Assembly (NCBI RefSeq): GCF_035984415.1
Contig: NZ_CP130720.1
Coordinates: 4,216,001 to 4,280,000, forward strand
Direction of reading: 5' to 3'
Length of the DNA stretch: 64,000 bases
Origin: Streptomyces sp. NBC_01296
GTDB lineage: Bacteria > Actinomycetota > Actinomycetes > Streptomycetales > Streptomycetaceae
Below, one piece after another: positions 33,141 to 40,209 of this stretch. A program made the translations under genes and the position numbers. The notes beneath the pieces are model-generated. The model was not told the DNA's origin and did not search any database. It worked only from the letters and a program-made list of their open reading frames with translations. The stretch's first letter is position 1. Every line of letters begins with the position of its first letter.

Positions 33141-33455
33141 TCAGGCACTGCGGGGGGTGGCGGTGGTGATATCGGGTTCGAAGAGCTGGTGATCGCGCTG
33201 ATCAAGGTTGACGAAGACCATTCCGTAGCGCACCTCGCAGCGGACGGGCTGCGGCGCGCCGCGGGGGCGGCGCAGGCACCGGTACGCCCGGACGTCCTCG
33301 TCCTCCTCGCGCGTGATGACGATGGGCTGTCCGAACAGGGTGACCATCAACGAGTCGCCAGGGTGGGGGATGGCCGTGGCAAGGTCGATGAACTGCCAGC
33401 CGGAGCGGTAGGCAGAGGCCATTTCGCGACGGAATCCGCGGTCGTCGGGGGTCAT
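33141..33455 (-). CDS. Rieske-like protein lacking the iron-sulfur ligands
   Basis: This 104-residue protein aligns by eye with the Rieske domain of ring-hydroxylating oxygenases: GWQFIDLATAIPHPGDSLMV, then PIVITREEDEDVRAY. The CxH pair is reduced to YRCLRR, the CxxH pair is absent, and the later EVRYGMVFVNLD strand is kept. It therefore probably cannot hold a 2Fe-2S cluster and may act as a binding or scaffold protein. Its start overlaps the stop of the upstream secreted-peptide gene by four bases, so the two are translationally coupled. Confidence 0.65.
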   Translation of the reverse strand: MTPDDRGFRREMASAYRSGWQFIDLATAIPHPGDSLMVTLFGQPIVITREEDEDVRAYRCLRRPRGAPQPVRCEVRYGMVFVNLDQRDHQLFEPDITTATPRSA

Positions 33456-33679
33456 ACCGCGGTCTCCACGGCAACGGTGCCGGCATCCGCCTCGACGGGG
33501 GCCGAGCGCCATCCGCTGTCCATCGGTGCCGCGCGCCATCCGCTGTCCTCGAGCGGCGCCGCCCGGAGGCCTGCGGCACCCCCTTCGGCGCCCCCCAGGG
33601 TGACCCCGGCAAGTCCCAGACCGGCCACAGCCGAGAAGATGACGGTGGCAAGCGCCGAGCGAAGCATTCTCTTGTTCAT
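33452..33679 (-). CDS. Small secreted peptide with three nonapeptide repeats
   Basis: This 75-residue product has a hydrophobic leader (MLRSALATVIFSAVAGLGLAG). Repeats of about nine residues follow: GLRAAPLE, then DSGWRAAPM, then DSGWRSAPV, before an acidic tail. A 16-base DNA repeat (33506-33521 and 33533-33548) is offset by exactly 27 bases. It is co-transcribed and overlaps with the Rieske-like gene and is divergent from a LuxR regulator. It could be an exported signalling or precursor peptide; this is inference. The start is the ATG of MNKRML, with GAGGA upstream. Confidence 0.6.
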   Translation of the reverse strand: MNKRMLRSALATVIFSAVAGLGLAGVTLGGAEGGAAGLRAAPLEDSGWRAAPMDSGWRSAPVEADAGTVAVETAV

Positions 33680-33808
33680 GGTCGGCTTCGTCCTCACTTG
33701 ATGAAATCCTCTCCCCCGCCTGTCAGACGATGGCTCATTCAGGCACATCACTGCCACAGGGACGATGCATCATGTTCTTGCATGTTCAGGACCCTGGGGG
33801 GTGGAGAT

Positions 33809-34795
33809 TTGACCATAAACAGAACAAAAGCGACACATCCCCACTCGGTCACGGAGCTGTGCAGCGAGGGGGCGCGGCTCTACACGAGCGCGCTGCGGAC
33901 CGGACGTATCGCACGTGGGGACGTCAAAACGGCACCCTGCCTGCTCGATCTGGCGTTGTTGCAGCCAGATCCTGATGACGCCAATTCGCTCCGTCCGGTT
34001 CCACCGGCGGTGGCACTCGCACAGCGGCTGCATCCGATCGAACGGGAGATCCGCGACAGACACCGGGATTCTCTCGAACTGTCCGAGGCTTTCGAGCCGT
34101 TTCTCGCCATCAGTGCGCAGAATCCGGCAAGCACCCACGCCATCACCGTGCTCGAAGGCTTCGACCCCATCAACGCGGCCCTCAACCTCGCCACCGCCGA
34201 GTGCCGCACCGAGATGCTCACCATCCAGCCCGGCGGCGCCCGCCCCAGCCTCGAGCTCACGGAGGCCCTGGAGCGCGACCAGCCGCTGACCGACCGCGGT
34301 GTCCGGATCCGGACCCTCTACCAGCACACCGTCCGGCACAGCCGCGGCACGCTCGCGTACGTCGACCTCCTCAAGGCGGGCAAGGTCGAGGTGCGCACGC
34401 TGGAGGAGCTCTTCGAACGCCTCATCATCTTCGACCGGACCGTCGCCTTCATCCCGGCCAGCGACGACCGCCAGGTCGCCCTGGAGCTGCGCCACCCGGG
34501 GCTGGTCGACTACCTCATCAAGGTGTTCGAGCAGCTGTGGCACCGCGCTGTGCCCCTCCAGGAGGAAGTCACGTACCAGCACACCCGCGGCGGCATCTCG
34601 GGCGTGCAGCGCACCATCGCGCAGCTCCTCATCGAGGGCCACGTGGACGAGGCCATCGCCCGCCGCCTGGGCATGAACGTACGGACCTGCCGCGCGCACA
34701 TCGCGAAGCTCGCCAGCACCCTCGGCAGCGGCAGCCGCGCCCAACTCGGCTTCCTCATCGCCCGCTCCGGGATCCTCGAGGACGAGGGCGACTGA
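33809..34795 (+). CDS. LuxR-family transcriptional regulator
   Basis: This regulator of about 328 residues has a long N-terminal domain of the kind seen in Streptomyces single-domain LuxR regulators (ELCSEGARLYTSALRTGRIARGDV, a PVPPAVALAQ linker, and a phospholipase-D/TrmB-like sensor with ALNLATAECRTEML). A C-terminal LuxR helix-turn-helix follows (EGHVDEAIARRLGMNVRTCRAHI). The TTG start is chosen because GGTGGAG lies 3-5 bases upstream; an ATG at 33782 is the alternative. It is divergent from the peptide/Rieske-like pair and may control it. Confidence 0.8.
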   Translation: MTINRTKATHPHSVTELCSEGARLYTSALRTGRIARGDVKTAPCLLDLALLQPDPDDANSLRPVPPAVALAQRLHPIEREIRDRHRDSLELSEAFEPFLAISAQNPASTHAITVLEGFDPINAALNLATAECRTEMLTIQPGGARPSLELTEALERDQPLTDRGVRIRTLYQHTVRHSRGTLAYVDLLKAGKVEVRTLEELFERLIIFDRTVAFIPASDDRQVALELRHPGLVDYLIKVFEQLWHRAVPLQEEVTYQHTRGGISGVQRTIAQLLIEGHVDEAIARRLGMNVRTCRAHIAKLASTLGSGSRAQLGFLIARSGILEDEGD

Positions 34796-34814
34796 AGAAC
34801 GCACCGGAACGCGC

Positions 34815-34847
34815 CAGGCCCCGCCCGGGGATCTTGGGCGGGGCCTG
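34815..34847. terminator. Terminator hairpin
   Basis: CAGGCCCCGCCC pairs with GGGCGGGGCCTG between the LuxR gene and the convergent hspR gene. Confidence 0.8.
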
Positions 34848-34894
34848 TGCGTGCATGCAGGACGTGCGCGTCGTGCAGCCGGAGGAAGCCGACG

Positions 34895-35365
34895 TCAGTC
34901 GCTCTGGCGCTTCGGCGCGGGGCGCCAGACGACCAGGGCGCTGCCCGGCACCGGCGGCTGGTACTTGACCAGATCTCGCCGGTACGAGGCGTGCACCTGG
35001 GCCTCGCGCTGCTGGAGCACGGCCGCCGCGCCGTCCACCGCCGCCGAGAGCTCGGCCACGCGCTGCTGGAGCGCGGCGACCTGGTTCTCCAGCTCGATGA
35101 TCCGCTTGATGCCGGCCAGGTTGATGCCCTCGTCCTGGGACAGCGCCTGCACCGTGCGGAGCAGTTCGATGTCGCGGGCCGAGTAGCGCCGGCCGCGGCC
35201 GGCCGTCCGGTCCGGGGAGACCAGGCCGAGGCGGTCGTACTGGCGCAGGGTCTGCGGATGCAGGCCCGAGAGCTGGGCGGCCACCGAGATCACGTAGACC
35301 GGAGTCTCGTCGGTCAGTTCGTACGCCCCGTTGCCGAACCGGGGCGGTCGTCGGCGGCCGTCCAT
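34895..35365 (-). CDS. hspR: Heat-shock repressor HspR
   Basis: This 156-residue MerR-type repressor binds HAIR sites to silence the dnaK operon and clpB; DnaK acts as its co-repressor in the published Streptomyces model. The MerR helix-turn-helix is VYVISVAAQLSGLHPQTLRQYDRLGLV, with the wing at GRGRRYSARDI. A coiled coil follows (ENQVAALQQRVAELSAAVDG), then a C-terminal tail. It is the last gene of the dnaK operon and starts one base after the dnaJ stop. Confidence 0.97.
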   Translation of the reverse strand: MDGRRRPPRFGNGAYELTDETPVYVISVAAQLSGLHPQTLRQYDRLGLVSPDRTAGRGRRYSARDIELLRTVQALSQDEGINLAGIKRIIELENQVAALQQRVAELSAAVDGAAAVLQQREAQVHASYRRDLVKYQPPVPGSALVVWRPAPKRQSD

Positions 35366-35366
35366 G

Positions 35367-36551
35367 TCATGCTCCCTTCGCGGACTCGAACAGCGCGGCG
35401 CGCGGGTCCTCCGACTCCGTCGCGTCGCGGTACATCTCCAGCGCCTCGCGGGCCTTGTCCGACAGCGAGGCCGGAACAGTGACCTCCACCGTCACCAGCA
35501 GGTCCCCGCGGCTGCCGTCCTTGCGGACCGCTCCCTTGCCGCGGGCCCGCATCGTGCGCCCGCTGGGGGTGCCCGGCGGGAGCTTCAGCGTCACCGCGGG
35601 GCCGTTCAAGGTCGGGACCTTGATGTCGGCGCCCAGGGCGGCCTCGGCGATCGTCACCGGGACGGTGACCGTCAGGTTGTCGTCCTTGCGGCCGAACACC
35701 GGGTGGCCGTCCACGTGGACGACGACGTAGAGGTCGCCGGCGGGACCGCCGCGCTCACCCGGAGCGCCCTTGCCGCGCAGCCGGATCCGCTGGCTGTCGG
35801 AGACGCCCGGCGGGATCCGGACCTGCATGGTGCGGGAGGACTTGGCGCGCCCGCTGCCCTTGCAGACGTCGCAGGGGGTCTCCGCGATCAGGCCGCGGCC
35901 CTTGCAGTCCGCACAGGGGTCGGTCAGCGAGAAGCCGCCGCCGCTGCCCCGCGAGACCTGGCCGGTGCCGACGCAGGTCGGGCACACGCGCGGTGTGCCG
36001 TTCTTGTCGCCGGTGCCCGAACAGGCCTTGCAGGGCGCCTGGGAGGACATCCGGAGCGGGACCGTGGCCCCGTCCACCGCCTCCGTGAAGGAGAGGGTGA
36101 CCTCCGATTCGATGTCCTGGCCGCGGCGCGGCTGGACACGCGTCCCGGGGCCCGCGCCGCCGCGGTTGAACAGCCCGCCGAAGACGTCGCCCAGACCGCC
36201 GCCGCCGAAACCGCCGCCCGGGCCGCCACCCGGCTGGGTGCCGCCGAACAGGTCGCCCAGGTCGAAGTTGAACGAGCCGCCGCCCCCGCCGGGACCGGGG
36301 CGGAAGCCACCGTTCCCGAACAGGGTGCGGGCCTCGTCGTACTCCTTGCGCTTCTTGGCGTCGCCGAGGATGTCGTTCGCCTCGGAGATCTCCTTGAAGC
36401 GCTCCTCGGCCGAGGCGTCGCCCTTGTTGGCGTCCGGGTGGAACTCGCGCGCGAGCTTCCGGTACGCCTTCTTGATCTCGGCCTCGGTGGCGTCCTTCGG
36501 AACACCGAGGACCTTGTAGTAGTCCTTCTCGACGAAGTCCTTCGTGCTCAT
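35367..36551 (-). CDS. dnaJ: Chaperone protein DnaJ
   Basis: This 394-residue type I Hsp40 stimulates DnaK ATPase and delivers substrates. It has an N-terminal J domain with the HPD tripeptide (LAREFHPDANKGD), a Gly/Phe-rich linker (GPGGGGGSF, GGGLGDVFGG), four zinc-binding CxxCxGxG repeats (CKACSGTG, CPTCVGTG, CADCKGRG, CDVCKGSG), and C-terminal substrate-binding beta domains. It lies 39 bases after grpE and abuts hspR. Confidence 0.98.
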   Translation of the reverse strand: MSTKDFVEKDYYKVLGVPKDATEAEIKKAYRKLAREFHPDANKGDASAEERFKEISEANDILGDAKKRKEYDEARTLFGNGGFRPGPGGGGGSFNFDLGDLFGGTQPGGGPGGGFGGGGLGDVFGGLFNRGGAGPGTRVQPRRGQDIESEVTLSFTEAVDGATVPLRMSSQAPCKACSGTGDKNGTPRVCPTCVGTGQVSRGSGGGFSLTDPCADCKGRGLIAETPCDVCKGSGRAKSSRTMQVRIPPGVSDSQRIRLRGKGAPGERGGPAGDLYVVVHVDGHPVFGRKDDNLTVTVPVTIAEAALGADIKVPTLNGPAVTLKLPPGTPSGRTMRARGKGAVRKDGSRGDLLVTVEVTVPASLSDKAREALEMYRDATESEDPRAALFESAKGA

Positions 36552-36590
36552 CCCCGGTGTCCCTCCTCTCGTGCCTCTACGGTTGCTGCG

Positions 36591-37259
36591 TCAGCCCTTG
36601 TCGGGGGCATCCGCGTCCTTGTCCGAAGGCGTGTCGCCGTCCGCGGACTCGGACTTGGGGGCGGCCCCGGGCTGGGGCTCGGCCACCGCGACCCGCGCGG
36701 GGCGGATCGTACGCTCGCCGATCCGGTACCCCGGCTGCAGGATCGCCACGCAGGTCGTCTCGGTGACGTCCGGCGCGTACGAGTGCATCAGGGCCTCGTG
36801 GATCGTCGGGTCGAAGGGCTCGCCCTCCTTGCCGAACTGCTGCAGCCCCATCTTGGCCGCGGCGGTCTCCAGCGATTCGGCCACCGACTTGAAGCCGCCG
36901 ACCAGCTCGCCATGGTCCCGCGCCCGGCCGATGTCGTCCAGGGTCGGGAGCAGCTCCGTCAGGAGGGACGCGACCGCGATCTCCTTGACGGCGATCCGGT
37001 CCCGCTCCACCCGGCGGCGGTAGTTCTGGTACTCCGCCTGGAGCCGCTGGAGGTCCGCAGTGCGCTCGCCGAGCGCGGTACGGGTCTGGTCCAGCTGCGC
37101 CAGGAGAGCCGTCTCCTGAGAAGACGGCGCTCCGGAGTCCCCGGCCGGGGCCGCGGCCTCCTCCTCGGAGGAAGCTGCGGCCTTCGGCTCGGCGTCGTCA
37201 GGCGTGGCGCCGGCGGGGACTTCGGGCTTCTCGTCGAAACCCGGGGTCTCCTCCGACAT
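36591..37259 (-). CDS. grpE: Nucleotide exchange factor GrpE
   Basis: This 222-residue dimeric exchange factor for DnaK has a long Ala/Glu-rich N-terminus. A coiled coil follows (LAQLDQTRTALGERTADLQRLQAEYQNY), and the C-terminal beta domain ends in PGYRIGERTIRPARVAVAEP. Its ATG overlaps the dnaK stop by one base (TGATG), showing coupled translation. Confidence 0.97.
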   Translation of the reverse strand: MSEETPGFDEKPEVPAGATPDDAEPKAAASSEEEAAAPAGDSGAPSSQETALLAQLDQTRTALGERTADLQRLQAEYQNYRRRVERDRIAVKEIAVASLLTELLPTLDDIGRARDHGELVGGFKSVAESLETAAAKMGLQQFGKEGEPFDPTIHEALMHSYAPDVTETTCVAILQPGYRIGERTIRPARVAVAEPQPGAAPKSESADGDTPSDKDADAPDKG

Positions 37260-39112
37260 CAGGCAGCGCCGCCCTTCGGCTTGTCCTCGTCCACGATCTC
37301 GGCGTCGACGACGTCGTCGGCGGCGTCCGCGGCTCCGGCCTGACCGGCGTCACCGGCACCGGCTGCGCCTTGGGCGGCCTGCGCGTCGGCGTAGATGGCC
37401 TGGCCGAGCTTCTGGCTGACCGCGGCGAGCTTCTCGGTCGCGGTGCGGATCTCGGCGGTGTCCTCGCCCTTGAGCTTTTCCTTCAGCTCGGCGACGGCGG
37501 CCTCGACCTCGGTCTTGACCTCGGCCGGGACCTTGTCCTCGTTGTCCTTGACGAACTTCTCCGTCTGGTAGACGAGCTGCTCGCCCTGGTTGCGGGACTC
37601 GGCCGCCTCCTTGCGGCGCAAGTCCTCGTCCGCGTACTGCTCCGCCTCCTGGCGCATGCGGTCGACCTCGTCCTTGCCGAGCGAGGAGCCGCCGGTGACG
37701 GTCATCTTCTGCTCCTTGCCCGTGCCAAGGTCCTTGGCCGTGACGTGCATGATGCCGTTCGCGTCGATGTCGAAGGAGACCTCGATCTGCGGGACGCCAC
37801 GCGGGGCCGGGGGCAGGCCGGTCAGCTCGAACATGCCGAGCTTCTTGTTGTACGCCGCGATCTCGCGCTCGCCCTGGTAGACCTGGATCTGCACGGACGG
37901 CTGGTTGTCCTCGGCCGTCGTGAAGATCTCGGACCGCTTGGTCGGGATCGTGGTGTTGCGCTCGATGAGCTTGGTCATGATGCCGCCCTTGGTCTCGATG
38001 CCGAGGGACAGCGGGGTCACGTCGAGGAGCAGGACGTCCTTGACCTCACCCTTGAGGACACCGGCCTGGAGGGTCGCGCCGATGGCGACGACCTCGTCCG
38101 GGTTGACGCCCTTGTTCGCGTCCTGACCGCCGGTCAGCTCCTTGACGAGCTCGGCGACGGCCGGCATGCGGGTGGAGCCGCCGACCAGGACCACGTGGTC
38201 GATCTCGGACAGCGCGATGCCGGCGTCCTTGATGACGTTGTGGAACGGGGTCTTGCAGCGGTCCAGCAGGTCCGCGGTCAGCTGCTGGAACTGGGCGCGC
38301 GTGAGCTTCTCGTCCAGGTGCAGCGGGCCCTCGGCGGAAGCCGTGATGTAGGGCAGGTTGATCGTGGTCTCCGTGGAGGAGGACAGCTCGATCTTCGCCT
38401 TCTCGGCGGCCTCGCGCAGGCGCTGGAGCGCCATCTTGTCCTTGGAGAGGTCCACGCCGTGGCCGTTGGCGAACTGCTTCACCAGGTAGTCGACGACGCG
38501 CTGGTCCCAGTCGTCACCACCGAGGTGGTTGTCACCGTTGGTGGCCTTGACCTCGACGACGCCGTCGCCGATCTCGAGCAGCGACACGTCGAAGGTGCCG
38601 CCACCGAGGTCGAAGACGAGAATGGTCTGGTCGTCCTTGTCCAGGCCGTAGGCCAGGGCGGCGGCGGTCGGCTCGTTGACGATGCGCAGGACGTTCAGAC
38701 CCGCGATCTCACCGGCTTCCTTCGTCGCCTGACGCTCGGAGTCGTTGAAGTAGGCCGGGACGGTGATGACCGCGTCCGTGACCTTCTCACCCAGGTAGGC
38801 CTCGGCGTCGCGCTTCAGCTTCTGCAGGATGAAGGCGCTCATCTGCTGCGGGTTGAAGTCCTTGCCATCCAGGTTGATCTTCCAGTCAGTGCCCATGTGG
38901 CGCTTGACGGAGCGGATGGTGCGGTCCACGTTCGTGACCGCCTGGCGCTTGGCCACCTCGCCGACGAGGACCTCGCCGTTCTTGGCGAAGGCGACGACGG
39001 ACGGCGTGGTCCTGGCGCCCTCGGCGTTGGTGATGACGGTGGGCTCGCCGCCTTCCAGAACGCTGACGACGGAGTTAGTGGTGCCCAGGTCGATGCCGAC
39101 CGCACGTGCCAT
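37259..39112 (-). CDS. dnaK: Chaperone protein DnaK (Hsp70)
   Basis: This 617-residue Hsp70 has an N-terminal ATPase domain with GIDLGTTNSVVSV and LVFDLGGGTFDVSLL, and a linker near VLLLDVTPLSLGIETKGG. The substrate-binding domain and an Ala/Gly/Asp-rich lid end in KPKGGAA. The start is the ATG of MARAVGID; GGAGGAAAT lies about 7 bases upstream, so the longer open frame is excluded. It is the first gene of dnaK-grpE-dnaJ-hspR, with HAIR sites immediately upstream. Confidence 0.99.
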   Translation of the reverse strand: MARAVGIDLGTTNSVVSVLEGGEPTVITNAEGARTTPSVVAFAKNGEVLVGEVAKRQAVTNVDRTIRSVKRHMGTDWKINLDGKDFNPQQMSAFILQKLKRDAEAYLGEKVTDAVITVPAYFNDSERQATKEAGEIAGLNVLRIVNEPTAAALAYGLDKDDQTILVFDLGGGTFDVSLLEIGDGVVEVKATNGDNHLGGDDWDQRVVDYLVKQFANGHGVDLSKDKMALQRLREAAEKAKIELSSSTETTINLPYITASAEGPLHLDEKLTRAQFQQLTADLLDRCKTPFHNVIKDAGIALSEIDHVVLVGGSTRMPAVAELVKELTGGQDANKGVNPDEVVAIGATLQAGVLKGEVKDVLLLDVTPLSLGIETKGGIMTKLIERNTTIPTKRSEIFTTAEDNQPSVQIQVYQGEREIAAYNKKLGMFELTGLPPAPRGVPQIEVSFDIDANGIMHVTAKDLGTGKEQKMTVTGGSSLGKDEVDRMRQEAEQYADEDLRRKEAAESRNQGEQLVYQTEKFVKDNEDKVPAEVKTEVEAAVAELKEKLKGEDTAEIRTATEKLAAVSQKLGQAIYADAQAAQGAAGAGDAGQAGAADAADDVVDAEIVDEDKPKGGAA

Positions 39113-39131
39113 TTTGATTTCCTCCAGCTGA

Positions 39132-39152
39132 CTTGAGTGGAACAGACTCAAC
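39132..39152. promoter_or_regulatory. HAIR element upstream of dnaK
   Basis: CTTGAGT-N7-ACTCAAC matches the HspR consensus with a single mismatch, 20 bases before the dnaK start. Confidence 0.92.
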
Positions 39153-39183
39153 CATGCCGTAACGCCGCTCCGGCGTCAACAGA

Positions 39184-39204
39184 GGTGAGTCTGCATGGCT
39201 CAAC
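39184..39204. promoter_or_regulatory. Second, weaker HAIR-like repeat
   Basis: GGTGAGT-N7-GCTCAAC is a degenerate HspR site 52 bases upstream of the first. HspR is known to bind several inverted repeats in the S. coelicolor dnaK promoter, so a multi-site arrangement is plausible. A third half-site (ACTCAGG, 39226-39232) may be related. Confidence 0.6.
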
Positions 39205-39484
39205 TTTTATCCTCGCCTTACGCTCACTCAGGCTTGGCGAGCGGCTTGACGCAGCCGCGGGGCGACCGGCGACAGTGGGCCCCACCTGCGGAAACGCCCC
39301 ACGGGGGCGGGCAGGCGGGGTGGTCCGGAAGCGCTGCAGAACCACTCGAAGCCGCCCGGTCGGGGGTAGGCCGCAGGGGTCGCGGAGGAGTCGCGGAGGG
39401 GTTTCGGCGGGGCCGCACCAGGGGGCCGAGCGGGCGATGCCGGGGCGGTCCGCTGCGCGGCATCACGGAAACCGCCGCAGGCGC

Positions 39485-40099
39485 ATGCAGGGTGCCCCCA
39501 TGCCGCTGCCGCCGCTCACGTTCCCCCCGATCCGGCGCCTCGTGCGACGGCGACCCGCGAATCCGCACCCCTCCCCGCTCCCGTTCCGGCACCGCCCGGA
39601 CCTCTCGGCGAAGCGGGTGGCCGACCTCCTCGGGGCCGTGGTGCTGCTCGGGGTCTTCGCGGCGCCGCTGCTGTTCGTCGCCGCCCTGCTGTACGCAGCC
39701 CAGGGCGGCCGGGTCTTCGTACGGGAGCCGGCGGCCGGGCTGGCCGGGCGGCCGTTTCGGACCTGGCGGCTGCGTACGGACGCGGCGGGCCGGCTCGGCG
39801 CGGCCGTGGAGCGGTGCGCCCTGGACGGGATCCCGCAAGTGCTGAACGTGCTCCGCGGAGAGATGTCACTGGTCGGGCCGCGCGCGCAGGCGCGTACGGA
39901 CCGGGCCGACCGGCTCCTCGTACGGCCCGGAATGACCGGTTTGTGGCAGGTCAGCGCACGATCCGACCTCCCCTGGGAGGAGATGGCCCTGCTGGACCGG
40001 CACTATGTGGAGAGCCATTGGCTGGGGATGGATCTCGCGATCCTGGCTCAGACCCCTCGGGCGGCCTACCGACAGCGGTGCCGACCGAGGCATGCCTGA
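39485..40099 (+). CDS. Short bacterial sugar transferase
   Basis: This protein of about 204 residues is from the polyprenyl-phosphate sugar-1-phosphate transferase family. It has KRVADLLGAVVLLG followed by a hydrophobic segment (LFVAALLYAA). The catalytic-region blocks are ALDGIPQVLNVLRGEMSLVGPR and RPGMTGLWQVSAR, and LDRHYVESHWLGMDLAIL closes it. The usual LDELPQ reads LDGIPQ and the spacing between blocks is shorter than usual, so activity is uncertain. No other exopolysaccharide genes are adjacent. ATG 39500 is an alternative start. Confidence 0.75.
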   Translation: MQGAPMPLPPLTFPPIRRLVRRRPANPHPSPLPFRHRPDLSAKRVADLLGAVVLLGVFAAPLLFVAALLYAAQGGRVFVREPAAGLAGRPFRTWRLRTDAAGRLGAAVERCALDGIPQVLNVLRGEMSLVGPRAQARTDRADRLLVRPGMTGLWQVSARSDLPWEEMALLDRHYVESHWLGMDLAILAQTPRAAYRQRCRPRHA

Positions 40100-40209
40100 G
40101 CGACACAGATCACCGCTCGCCCACCTACATTGCGGCGCGGGAACTGGGTAACCTCAAGCCTTGACTCAATAAGTTACCGCTTAGTAAGTCCCGCCCGAGG
40201 AGCCCTCCC

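Noticed and set aside
37370..39136. A 588-codon open frame opposite dnaK
   Set aside because: It is antisense to an unmistakable dnaK and has no recognisable domain.
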